Positions 1 to 5,237 of a stretch of DNA of 5,470 nt are shown piece after piece (position 1 is the first letter of the stretch; each line of letters begins with the position of its first letter). The position numbers and the translations under genes are program-made. Location: the NCBI GenBank assembly GCA_046482855.1, contig JAWOEH010000088.1, positions 1 through 5,470 on the forward strand, read 5' to 3'. Source of the stretch: CAYVSF01 sp046482855 (lineage in GTDB: Bacteria; Bacteroidota; Bacteroidia; Bacteroidales; UBA12077). The notes under the pieces were generated by a model, which made no database searches, had not been told where the DNA came from, and saw only the letters and a list, made by a program, of their open reading frames with translations.

Positions 1-2
1 AC

Positions 3-251
3 TCTTCAGGAACCGATATTCCCCAGCAAAAGAAAACCAGCAAGATGGCTGATAGAAGGATAAAAGCGTTATTGACAAATGCTGCCTTAAGTGCCAGGTG
101 TTATGACCCACAAATAAAACATTACTACAACCGAAAAATTAAAGAAGGCAAAAATAAATTTTGTGTTTTAAATGCCGTGCGTTTCAAGCTAATAACTAGA
201 GTCTTTGCAACAGTAAACAGGGGAACGCCATATGTAAAAATGGCTCATTGA
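3..251 (+). CDS. IS110-family transposase, C-terminal part (5' end outside window)
   Basis: This is the last 82 codons of a transposase whose reading frame is open from the window edge; the internal ATG at 45 is not the true start. IS110 enzymes are DEDD recombinases with an N-terminal RuvC-like domain and a C-terminal Transposase_20 domain carrying the catalytic serine; they move a circular intermediate using a bridge RNA. The visible part matches the conserved tail of the family: KALLTNAALSA, then a helix with DPQIKHYYNRKIKEGK, then RVFATVNRGTPY near the end. The serine motif would lie just upstream, around SSGTDIP at the window edge, but too little is present to judge integrity. The stop is TGA at 249-251. 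Identification comes from recalled family motifs; the family call is fairly secure, the subgroup (IS110 or IS1111) is not. Confidence 0.85.
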   Translation, partial: SSGTDIPQQKKTSKMADRRIKALLTNAALSARCYDPQIKHYYNRKIKEGKNKFCVLNAVRFKLITRVFATVNRGTPYVKMAH

Positions 252-505
252 TCATAGATGTAAGGTTCGTCAATAGTGCCCCAGCTATAGGTGATGTCCT
301 GACCGACTCGTCTCCATGGGTGAATAGTATATCTGGAAGTTAATAGGAGCAAACTGACTGTTTTTAAAGGGTTTAGCTCATTACTGTGAGCAAAAATCCG
401 CATTAATAAAACGCCGTAAAGAAAATGCAAGAACGAGCGTTAAGAATCCATTTCTGTTCGAAGAACGCGCCATTTTCTGTTGTCGTATAAAATGATAAGA
501 AGCCG

Positions 506-520
506 CCAGACTCCGTCTGG
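506..520. repeat. GC-rich hairpin (possible REP-like unit)
   Basis: CCAGAC (506-511) and GTCTGG (515-520) form a perfect 6-bp stem with a TCC loop. No T-tract follows on either side, so it is not a standard intrinsic terminator. It lies 58 bp before a second hairpin of similar design, which suggests a paired palindromic repeat unit. This is inference; copies elsewhere in the genome cannot be seen from here. Confidence 0.45.
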
Positions 521-578
521 TAAATTCAAGTTAAATGGATTTAGTGAGTTCGCAGCATTTTTAGGTGTTTTATTATAG

Positions 579-595
579 TCCCGGCCAAGCCGGGA
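579..595. repeat. GC-rich hairpin (possible REP-like unit)
   Basis: TCCCGGC (579-585) and GCCGGGA (589-595) form a perfect 7-bp stem with a CAA loop. A 5-bp outer pairing, GCAGC (552-556) with GCTGC (598-602), could enclose it in a longer structure. There is no T-tract. It sits in AT-rich intergenic DNA, so the GC-rich palindrome stands out. Confidence 0.5.
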
Positions 596-867
596 TCGCT
601 GCAGACAAAAGAACAAGGAGAAAAAATAGAGCGGTCATTATTTTATAGGGCATTGTCGACACCAATGGCAAGAAAAACAGCATGTTACTTCTTTATGTCA
701 CACATCATTAGTGCTTGCTGCACCCTCCTAAAACCAACATCTATAGGCTGTCTAAAATTTTGTCATCGCAGTTGTTTTGTAAGAGTAGAGGTGAAAAATT
801 AGTAAATGAAACTTGCTTTTGACATAGAATTCGGTAGGCAGGGATTTTCCACCGTTACTTCCATGAC

Positions 868-1140
868 TTGCATTTTTCCGACAAGTGCATAATCAAAAAC
901 GATATAGCTGTTCATCGGCTATATCGAATTGGTTACGTACCCATCCGGTACCATGTAAAAATCAAGGGAGAGGTAAACCCATACCTGCCAGAGTATAACA
1001 AGTGCTTCGCTAATAGAACAAAAAAAAGAGAACAGTTAGCCATAGAGTGTCGACAAATTACTACTTTTATTGCCAATGAGAATAAAGTTAGTAATTACAG
1101 CCGGGTCTTCCCTCACCGGAAAAGCCTTAAAAGTGCCTGA
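868..1140 (+). pseudogene. group II intron maturase, C-terminal remnant
   Basis: This 90-codon frame carries a stretch like the region that follows the RT/maturase core in many group II intron-encoded proteins. The key part is RYHVKIKGEVNPYLPEYNK, corresponding to the family pattern R-H-x-K-I-x-x-x-A-N-P-[FY]-x-P. The usual C-terminal HNH motifs (CxxC pairs, HH) are missing, and the RT motifs, including YADD, are absent upstream. It is therefore a remnant, possibly with an internal deletion after residue 60. The best support is context: the stop at 1138-1140 lies 20 nt before a group II domain V, the normal arrangement at the 3' end of such introns. The ATG at 868 is probably accidental. The family call rests on recalled motifs. 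Confidence 0.55.
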
Positions 1141-1160
1141 GCCCCCAAAAAAATCGGGGC

Positions 1161-1217
1161 AGGCTGTGTGCCGGGAAACTGGCACGCACGGTTCTTAGGG
1201 GGCGTAAGCTACCTGTT
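1161..1217 (+). ncRNA. group II intron domains V and VI
   Basis: Domain V is exactly 34 nt (1161-1194). The upper stem 1168-1174 pairs with 1179-1185 under a GAAA tetraloop (1175-1178). A 2-nt bulge (GC, 1186-1187) separates it from the lower stem 1162-1167/1188-1193, ending in the typical ACGGTTC. The catalytic triad position (1162-1164) reads GGC instead of AGC, and the closing pair is A-C instead of G-C, so catalysis is doubtful. Domain VI is a hairpin, GGGGGC/GCTACC with a GTAA loop, with A1211 unpaired as expected for the branch-point adenosine. The 3' end near 1217 reads TT instead of the usual AY. The fold was made by hand. Confidence 0.75.
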
Positions 1218-1221
1218 GGCA

Positions 1222-1231
1222 GCAATATTGC
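1222..1231. repeat. perfect 10-bp palindrome upstream of ompA-like gene
   Basis: GCAATATTGC is self-complementary and lies 43 bp before the ATG at 1275, just after the intron remnant. It could be an operator half-site pair, part of the intron target, or chance in AT-rich DNA. Confidence 0.25.
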
Positions 1232-1274
1232 AAATAAATCATTATTTTAATACTAACCAAAAATAGAAAGAATT

Positions 1275-2207
1275 ATGAAAAAAATTACGTATTTAATCAT
1301 TGCAAGCATTATGACCATAAGTGTTCAAAGTATTTTCGCTCAGGAAAATAACGACGTCATTTCACTTTATGATGGAAGTAAATTAATGTATGATGATGAT
1401 ATCGGGTTTGAAACTCATTATTATCTAACGGGCCCAAACTCACATGAAGCAATCGACGGTAAAATCCGAAGACAATTCTGTAAAGCACCAGGAGGCGTTT
1501 CTACATACGAGATTATTAAAAATTATGAAAAAGCCATTCAATCTAAAAATGGGACTATTATTCATTTATCGAGGAAGGCTCAAAGCTATAAAGATAAAGA
1601 GACGGGAAAAACAATCCGATTTATGAAAAATTTGTTTGCGAAAGGCAGATATAACCATAATGTGTCGTATCCCTACATTCAGCTTCCAAATTTTGCAAAA
1701 GATTATATTTCAGGGAAAATTTCAACAGCAGAAAATGACATTTATATAAGCGTGGCTGCTGCTGTAGTTGAATCGAAAACATATTACACGATTGTTACGG
1801 TTCTGGCAGAACCAATGGATATGAACAATGTAACTTTAAATGTACTGAATGAAGGTATTGCACAAAGCGGAAGAGTTGCCATTTATGATATTTATTTCGA
1901 TACAGGAAAATCTGAAGTGAAAGATGAATCTACCTACGCACTGAAAACAGTTGCTGATTATTTAAAAAATAATAGTGGCCAGAAATTCCTGATTGTAGGA
2001 CATACCGATAATACCGGCGATTTTGATGCCAACATTAAATTATCTACGGACAGGGCTGAGGCAGTAAAACAAAAACTCGTAGCTGATTACAATATTCCGG
2101 CAAAGCAGTTAAAAACCTACGGAGTAGGTTCAACATCTCCACAAATGAGCAATGCAACAGAAGATGGAAAAGCAAGAAACAGAAGAGTGGAATTGGTTGA
2201 ATTCTAA
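1275..2207 (+). CDS. OmpA C-domain envelope protein with uncharacterised N-terminal domain
   Basis: This is a 310-residue exported protein. Residues 1-23 form a Sec signal peptide (MKK, hydrophobic core, cleavage likely at FA-Q). Residues about 200-310 are an OmpA C-terminal peptidoglycan-binding domain: the YDIYFDTGKSEVK opening, GHTDNTG at 242-248, LSTDRA at 256-261, YGVGSTSP, and ARNRRVEL at the end. D245 and R260 are 15 residues apart, the spacing of the Asp/Arg pair that grips diaminopimelate in characterised OmpA domains. Residues about 30-195 are not a beta-barrel; they are soluble alpha/beta-looking sequence resembling the DUF4892-type region found before OmpA domains. The likely role is tethering the outer membrane or a periplasmic factor to peptidoglycan. 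The start is supported by the signal peptide; the leader is A-rich (AAATAGAAAG) without a strong Shine-Dalgarno. It appears monocistronic. The frame is intact. Confidence 0.9.
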   Translation: MKKITYLIIASIMTISVQSIFAQENNDVISLYDGSKLMYDDDIGFETHYYLTGPNSHEAIDGKIRRQFCKAPGGVSTYEIIKNYEKAIQSKNGTIIHLSRKAQSYKDKETGKTIRFMKNLFAKGRYNHNVSYPYIQLPNFAKDYISGKISTAENDIYISVAAAVVESKTYYTIVTVLAEPMDMNNVTLNVLNEGIAQSGRVAIYDIYFDTGKSEVKDESTYALKTVADYLKNNSGQKFLIVGHTDNTGDFDANIKLSTDRAEAVKQKLVADYNIPAKQLKTYGVGSTSPQMSNATEDGKARNRRVELVEF

Positions 2208-2249
2208 GATTTATTAAGATCTTATATTACGAACTGAAAAACATATAAC

Positions 2250-2280
2250 ATCACTAATGTCTATTAATTTTTGTTAAAAA
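2250..2280 (+). repeat. left terminal inverted repeat of MITE-like element
   Basis: This sequence is the reverse complement of 2458-2488 except at aligned positions 9, 19, 20, 21 and 23. The ATAAC immediately to its left is repeated directly right of the other end. Confidence 0.7.
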
Positions 2281-2418
2281 TATCGAATTCCAATTGCAAT
2301 TTCCCTTAACCTTTGGTTTGCTTAGCTTCTTCAGGTTGAAACAGGTCTTTAATATTGTCCTTTTTCATAAGGGAACTGCTCAAATGAAGATAGCTATTTC
2401 AAAGGTGCGACAAGGTTC

Positions 2419-2447
2419 TTGACAAACTTTCTACTGATTATTAATAT
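2419..2447 (+). promoter_or_regulatory. candidate promoter inside the MITE-like element
   Basis: TTGACA (2419-2424) is followed after 17 bp by TAATAT (2442-2447), a fair sigma70-type pair reading towards the lipoprotein gene, about 60 bp from its ATG. Bacteroidota primary promoters usually use a -7 TAnnTTTG element, which I do not see here, so the assignment is weak. Confidence 0.25.
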
Positions 2448-2457
2448 GTTAAAGCTG

Positions 2458-2488
2458 TTTTTAACTATTTTTAATAGACGTTAGTGAT
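2458..2488 (-). repeat. right terminal inverted repeat of MITE-like element
   Basis: This is the partner of 2250-2280 with 26 of 31 positions matching. It ends 21 bp before the lipoprotein ATG, so it probably contributes the 5' leader or promoter of that gene. Confidence 0.7.
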
Positions 2489-2509
2489 ATAACATAAAAC
2501 AAAACTCAC

Positions 2510-4276
2510 ATGAAAAAACTAAATGCCTTAATAACTATAATCGCTACGATCACATTCCTATCGTGCGAAAAAGATCCAGAGACGCCTGCCAACTTTATTG
2601 CATCGCAGGGTACATATATCGGCGTTGTTCACCTTGCTTATGGAGACCTTGACGGTTCAGCCGTTGTCTATCGCCTTAATGAAGATAATGGCGAATGGGA
2701 TGAAATCTCATGGACCGATGCCAGCAATTTTGACGATATCGGGTATCAGCTACCTGACTACTACATTGTACCGGGTAAGGAATATCGATATAGAATGAGG
2801 GTGCACAATGATGGATATAGTGATTATACCAATGAAATAACCGGATATGCTTATAAAGGAGAACCTGCCGAAATAACATCCATTACCCGTGAAAATAGTG
2901 GAGATAAGGTGGAGAGAACCATTAATTGGAGAAATCCCAACGATTTCACTGAAATTAAAAACTTGATCCACATAATATATGAGGTGTACAGGGCAGAAGA
3001 TGGCAATTACTCAAACTATCGCTATGTTGGGAAACGAGAGCAAAGGGTTACTCAATCTTCAGACATTCAATATGAATGGTCATTTACAGACATTAGTCGT
3101 GATCCCGAAAAAACCCATTCTTACAAAATTAAAACACGTTACAAATATTATTATACTGATTCTGGTGAGAGTTACAATGATGATAACAATTATTATGACG
3201 TAGATGGAACCACCGTAGAAGAAGATGACAGCGGAAATGACGATAATCCGGTAGTAAACTACAATACCGCCGACTTAGGGCAGTTAATTACAGCAGCTTC
3301 CGGTGATGAGGTTTTTGCTCCCAAGGATAAAGTGGTGAACGGAACACTCTATGTCGAAGCGATTTCCGGTTCTTCTGCTGCGGGTGGAACGCCTTCTCTC
3401 TACAAGTTCAACGGTACTTCCTGGCAAGAGGTGTGGACCTGTAGCGATCTGAATCAAACCATGAGTAGTTCATTTGGCGTATCTTCTTCGGGCGATTCTT
3501 ACCTGCTGGGTTCCGACGCATCCACCACAGTGTATAAATGGGATGGTTCCTGGACAGACATTGGCCTCCCGGATAATTATGATGGACTATACGGCCTTGA
3601 AGTTTTTAATGACGAAGCACATCTCCTGATTGAGGATGGTGATGTATTACAAGTACATAAATACAATGGCTCAAACTGGTCGCAGGTCGGCTCTGATGTC
3701 GCTTCAGGGTCTATTTTTAATACAAATCTGGAGAGTGTAAACGGAAACCTGTATGTGACCTATATCATTGATGATGTTTTGTATATTAAGCATTTAAACG
3801 GAAGCAGCTGGGACATCGATTTACAGTGGGGACAGGAGTGGTTATCAGATATAGAACTGGCACATACGGGTAGCAACCTTTATTTCAGCTCCGGTTCGGC
3901 TTCCTCAGACTTTGACGGAGGGGTGTATCGTGTAACCAGTAGCACCACCGTGGAGAACCTGATTCCCGAAGAACATGAATCGTGGTTTACGTTGGGAGCA
4001 TTTGATCTTACAACCGATAGCGAAGGAAACATCATCGTGGCCAGCATGAAATATGAGTATGCCGATGAAAGCCATACAACTTTAATCAGCTATCCGCATC
4101 TGAATCTATATGACGGAAGCGAATGGAAGGCACTTTCCGGAGATTTTACTGATGGTACTATACCGGTTACAGTTAGCACTATCGGAACGGATGTATATTA
4201 TGTTTACGGTGAAAAGGCAAGCGAAACTGCCACACATGATGCCACTGTGTTAAAAGCAAAAAAACTAACAAAATAA
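2510..4276 (+). CDS. large secreted lipoprotein with propeller-like repeats
   Basis: This is a 588-residue protein of unrecognised family. Residues 1-19 are a lipoprotein signal (hydrophobic stretch, TFLSC, lipidated Cys19) followed by charged EKDPE, resembling the acidic export signal of surface lipoproteins in Bacteroidota. Residues about 25-115 and 118-235 look like two Ig/FnIII-like beta domains (aromatic-rich, with YRYRMRVHNDGYSDYTNE and SYKIKTRYKY strands). An acidic Asp/Asn/Glu-rich linker spans about 216-250. Residues about 255-588 carry a recurring [KL][YFWH]-[ND]G-S-x-W motif: YKFNGTSW 298, YKWDGSW 342, HKYNGSNW 383, KHLNGSSW 427, LYDGSEW 533, with spacing near 43 residues and one degenerate unit near 472. 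This suggests a beta-propeller. Such domains usually bind proteins or glycans; no catalytic motif is visible. The ATG is supported by the signal peptide. The gene is intact and is followed by its own terminator; it may be transcribed from sequence in the upstream MITE-like element. Confidence 0.85.
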   Translation: MKKLNALITIIATITFLSCEKDPETPANFIASQGTYIGVVHLAYGDLDGSAVVYRLNEDNGEWDEISWTDASNFDDIGYQLPDYYIVPGKEYRYRMRVHNDGYSDYTNEITGYAYKGEPAEITSITRENSGDKVERTINWRNPNDFTEIKNLIHIIYEVYRAEDGNYSNYRYVGKREQRVTQSSDIQYEWSFTDISRDPEKTHSYKIKTRYKYYYTDSGESYNDDNNYYDVDGTTVEEDDSGNDDNPVVNYNTADLGQLITAASGDEVFAPKDKVVNGTLYVEAISGSSAAGGTPSLYKFNGTSWQEVWTCSDLNQTMSSSFGVSSSGDSYLLGSDASTTVYKWDGSWTDIGLPDNYDGLYGLEVFNDEAHLLIEDGDVLQVHKYNGSNWSQVGSDVASGSIFNTNLESVNGNLYVTYIIDDVLYIKHLNGSSWDIDLQWGQEWLSDIELAHTGSNLYFSSGSASSDFDGGVYRVTSSTTVENLIPEEHESWFTLGAFDLTTDSEGNIIVASMKYEYADESHTTLISYPHLNLYDGSEWKALSGDFTDGTIPVTVSTIGTDVYYVYGEKASETATHDATVLKAKKLTK

Positions 4277-4338
4277 TTAATAGATTGAACAATTAACTAT
4301 TGCTAACAAATTAGGAATTAAGTCACAGTTGGTCCACC

Positions 4339-4375
4339 AAAAAAGGCAGTAAGCAAAGGAACTTACTGCCTTTTT
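4339..4375 (+). terminator. intrinsic terminator after lipoprotein gene
   Basis: GGCAGTAAG (4345-4353) pairs perfectly with CTTACTGCC (4362-4370) over an 8-nt loop and is followed by TTTTT (4371-4375). The A-tract 4339-4344 makes it potentially bidirectional. It lies about 60 bp after the stop at 4276. The group II intron begins only 10 bp beyond the stem. Confidence 0.9.
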
Positions 4376-4380
4376 GTTGT
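4375..4380 (+). other. IBS1, intron target site at end of terminator T-tract
   Basis: TGTTGT directly before the intron pairs antiparallel with GCAACA at 4556-4561 (five Watson-Crick pairs and one G-U at the splice site). The pairing supports 4380/4381 as the 5' splice junction in preference to 4378/4379. Confidence 0.6.
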
Positions 4381-4886
4381 GTGCCGTGCATGGTAATATA
4401 CTAGGTGGTGTAAGTCCACTATGGGGGTTTATAGTCGCCAACCATTAACTTAAAGCAAGGGTGTCCATCGTGAGGTGGAATCTGAAGGAAGCTGGCGGTA
4501 AAACTCTGCCCCGAGGAACACGAATCGTATCAGGCATATCCAGATGGATGAGATTGCAACACAAATCGAAGTCCCAAGACTATACAGAATCCGGAGTGTA
4601 AATACGGCGGGGATATGGAGTGAAAGTATATCACCTTACCACGGGAGGTCTCACAGACATGTGGTAACGGAGTATGAAGCATGGTTGAAATAAGATTTGC
4701 TGTGAGAAGTCAGCCGAAGCCATAGTATCCCGATACCTCCAATTGGGAGAAGGGCAGAACCTTAGTTATCAAATTAATGAAGATTACCAAATGAAAGGTA
4801 GAAGGCAGAAAATATCGAAAGATAGCTACCACTAAAAAGTAGGTGCGGAACACCGAGGATATGATGGAGCGCCGACTTCCATTTGG
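4381..4886 (+). ncRNA. group II intron RNA, 5' domains (I to start of IV)
   Basis: The sequence follows the usual pattern of bacterial group II 5' regions: the GTGG/CCAC stem with TGTAAGT loop near 4406-4420, the CATCGTGAGGTGGAATCTGA block (4467-4486), a GGAAGC segment, and a late GAGAAGTCAGCCGAAGCCAT block (4703-4722) typical before domain IV. A terminal loop at 4556-4563, closed by GATT/AATC, carries GCAACA, complementary to the six bases before the splice site. No 5' frames of useful length exist here. The structural class was not assigned. Confidence 0.75.
4556..4561 (+). other. EBS1, exon-binding site of the group II intron
   Basis: GCAACA lies in an 8-nt loop (4556-4563) closed by GATT (4552-4555) and AATC (4564-4567), the expected setting for EBS1 in domain I. 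It is complementary to 4375-4380, allowing one G-U pair. Confidence 0.6.
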
Positions 4887-5237
4887 ATAACTGAAAATAA
4901 TGAAGTAACACCATTACAGGAGGACGGATTATTAGGAGAGATACTCAATCCTTATAATTTGAACAGGGCTTATTTACGAGTAGTTCGAAATAAAGGGAGT
5001 TATGGTGTCGACGGAATGGAAGTCCCTAAGCTTAAGGAGTACCTAAAAGCAAACGGATCCGACCTGATAAAATCCATAAAATCCGGCAAATACCGTCCAA
5101 ATCCGGTACGTAGGGTAGAAATACCCAAGGACAAGACAAGTAAACGACCATTGGGTATTTCCACCGTCGTAGACCGTTTTGTCCAACAAGCCATTCACCA
5201 GGTACTATCACCAATTTACGAGAAGGAATTTACAGAT
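4887..5237 (+). pseudogene. ltrA: group II intron reverse transcriptase/maturase, N-terminal fragment
   Basis: About 117 codons of a group II intron-encoded protein. It shows the RT0-like helix (LLGEILNPYNLNRAYLRVV), NKGSYGVDGME, then RT1 (VRRVEIPKDKTSKRPLGIS) and RT2 (DRFVQQAIHQVLSPIYEKEF). These are clear family hallmarks. The palm motifs RT3-RT7, including YADD, plus domain X are missing: after FTD, where relatives read N-S-[YF]-G-F-R-P, the frame turns into HsdR sequence. The frame is open from 4836, but no ATG occurs before Met at 5016. The natural start seems to be the ATA at 4887, where relatives would read Met-Thr-Glu, so the start codon may be mutated; TTG at 4959 is another option. 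It cannot be an active RT. Confidence 0.85.

Larger units (their letters stand above)
252..867. other. 616-bp gap without a supportable gene
   Basis: I see no convincing coding region on either strand. Short open frames exist (for example 665-802 on +, 45 codons, and 245-430 on -), but they lack family motifs and a ribosome site. The left part directly follows the IS110 transposase and may be the noncoding right end of that element. The middle holds a stem-loop around 372-395 (GCTCA/TGAGC core with an A/T extension) and two GC-rich hairpins at 506-520 and 579-595. A stretch near 747-765 (GGCTGTCTAAAATTTTGTC) resembles termini of IS4/IS1182-type elements, but I found no partner repeat. The whole gap looks like layered mobile-element debris. 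Confidence 0.5.
868..1217 (+). mobile_element. group II intron, 3' remnant
   Basis: A maturase C-terminal fragment (868-1140), a domain IV closing hairpin (GCCCC 1141-1145 with GGGGC 1156-1160), domain V (1161-1194) and domain VI (1197-1214) occur in the order expected at a group II intron 3' end. Domains I-III and the RT core are missing upstream, so the copy is 5'-truncated. Its left limit is unclear; 868 is only where recognisable sequence begins. The 3' boundary near 1217 is estimated from the branch-point position. The ompA-like gene starts 57 bp further on. Confidence 0.65.
2250..2488. mobile_element. MITE-like element with 31-bp terminal inverted repeats
   Basis: The ends 2250-2280 and 2458-2488 are inverted repeats matching at 26 of 31 positions; the outermost 18 bases (ATCACTAA-y-GTCTATTAA) differ at only one. 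Directly outside are identical pentamers ATAAC (2245-2249 and 2489-2493), as expected for a target-site duplication. The 239-bp body has no transposase-sized frame. It contains a smaller inverted repeat, TTCCCTTA (2301-2308)/TAAGGGAA (2368-2375), and a 20-codon frame on the minus strand (2306-2368, MKKDNIKDLFQPEE...) that may be a trace of a transposase end. It fills the gap between the OmpA-like and lipoprotein genes. I do not recognise the parent IS family. Confidence 0.6.
4381..5237 (+). mobile_element. group II intron, 5' portion (3' part replaced)
   Basis: The intron begins with GTGCC at 4381 (consensus GUGYG). It has about 500 nt of structured RNA without open frames, then the N-terminal part of a reverse transcriptase. 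The intron sequence stops near 5237, after RT motif 2, where HsdR coding sequence takes over. The rest of the RT, domain X, any endonuclease and domains V-VI are absent within the window. It is therefore 3'-truncated and cannot splice by itself. The terminator T-tract abuts the 5' splice site, so the insertion target was the transcription terminator of the lipoprotein gene. Confidence 0.8.

Noticed and set aside
245..430. 61-codon minus-strand frame downstream of the IS110 gene
   Set aside because: It overlaps the transposase end, has no family motif I recognise and no convincing ribosome site; likely chance reading of IS noncoding DNA.
665..802. 45-codon plus-strand frame starting MARKTACYFF
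   Set aside because: Cysteine-rich, no ribosome site, no motif, and located in mobile-element debris; no support as a gene.
868..1140. Reading the 90-codon frame as an independent hypothetical gene
   Set aside because: Its conserved segment and its position 20 nt before domain V fit a maturase tail better than a stand-alone protein.
2205..2224. TAAGAT/ATCTTA hairpin as terminator of the ompA-like gene
   Set aside because: Only a 6-bp AT-rich stem, overlaps the stop codon and has no T-tract.
2676..2971. Minus-strand frames within the lipoprotein gene
   Set aside because: They are antisense to a well-supported signal-peptide-bearing CDS and show no domain features.
5000..5214. Minus-strand frames opposite the RT
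   Set aside because: Antisense to conserved RT motifs 1-2; shadows only.
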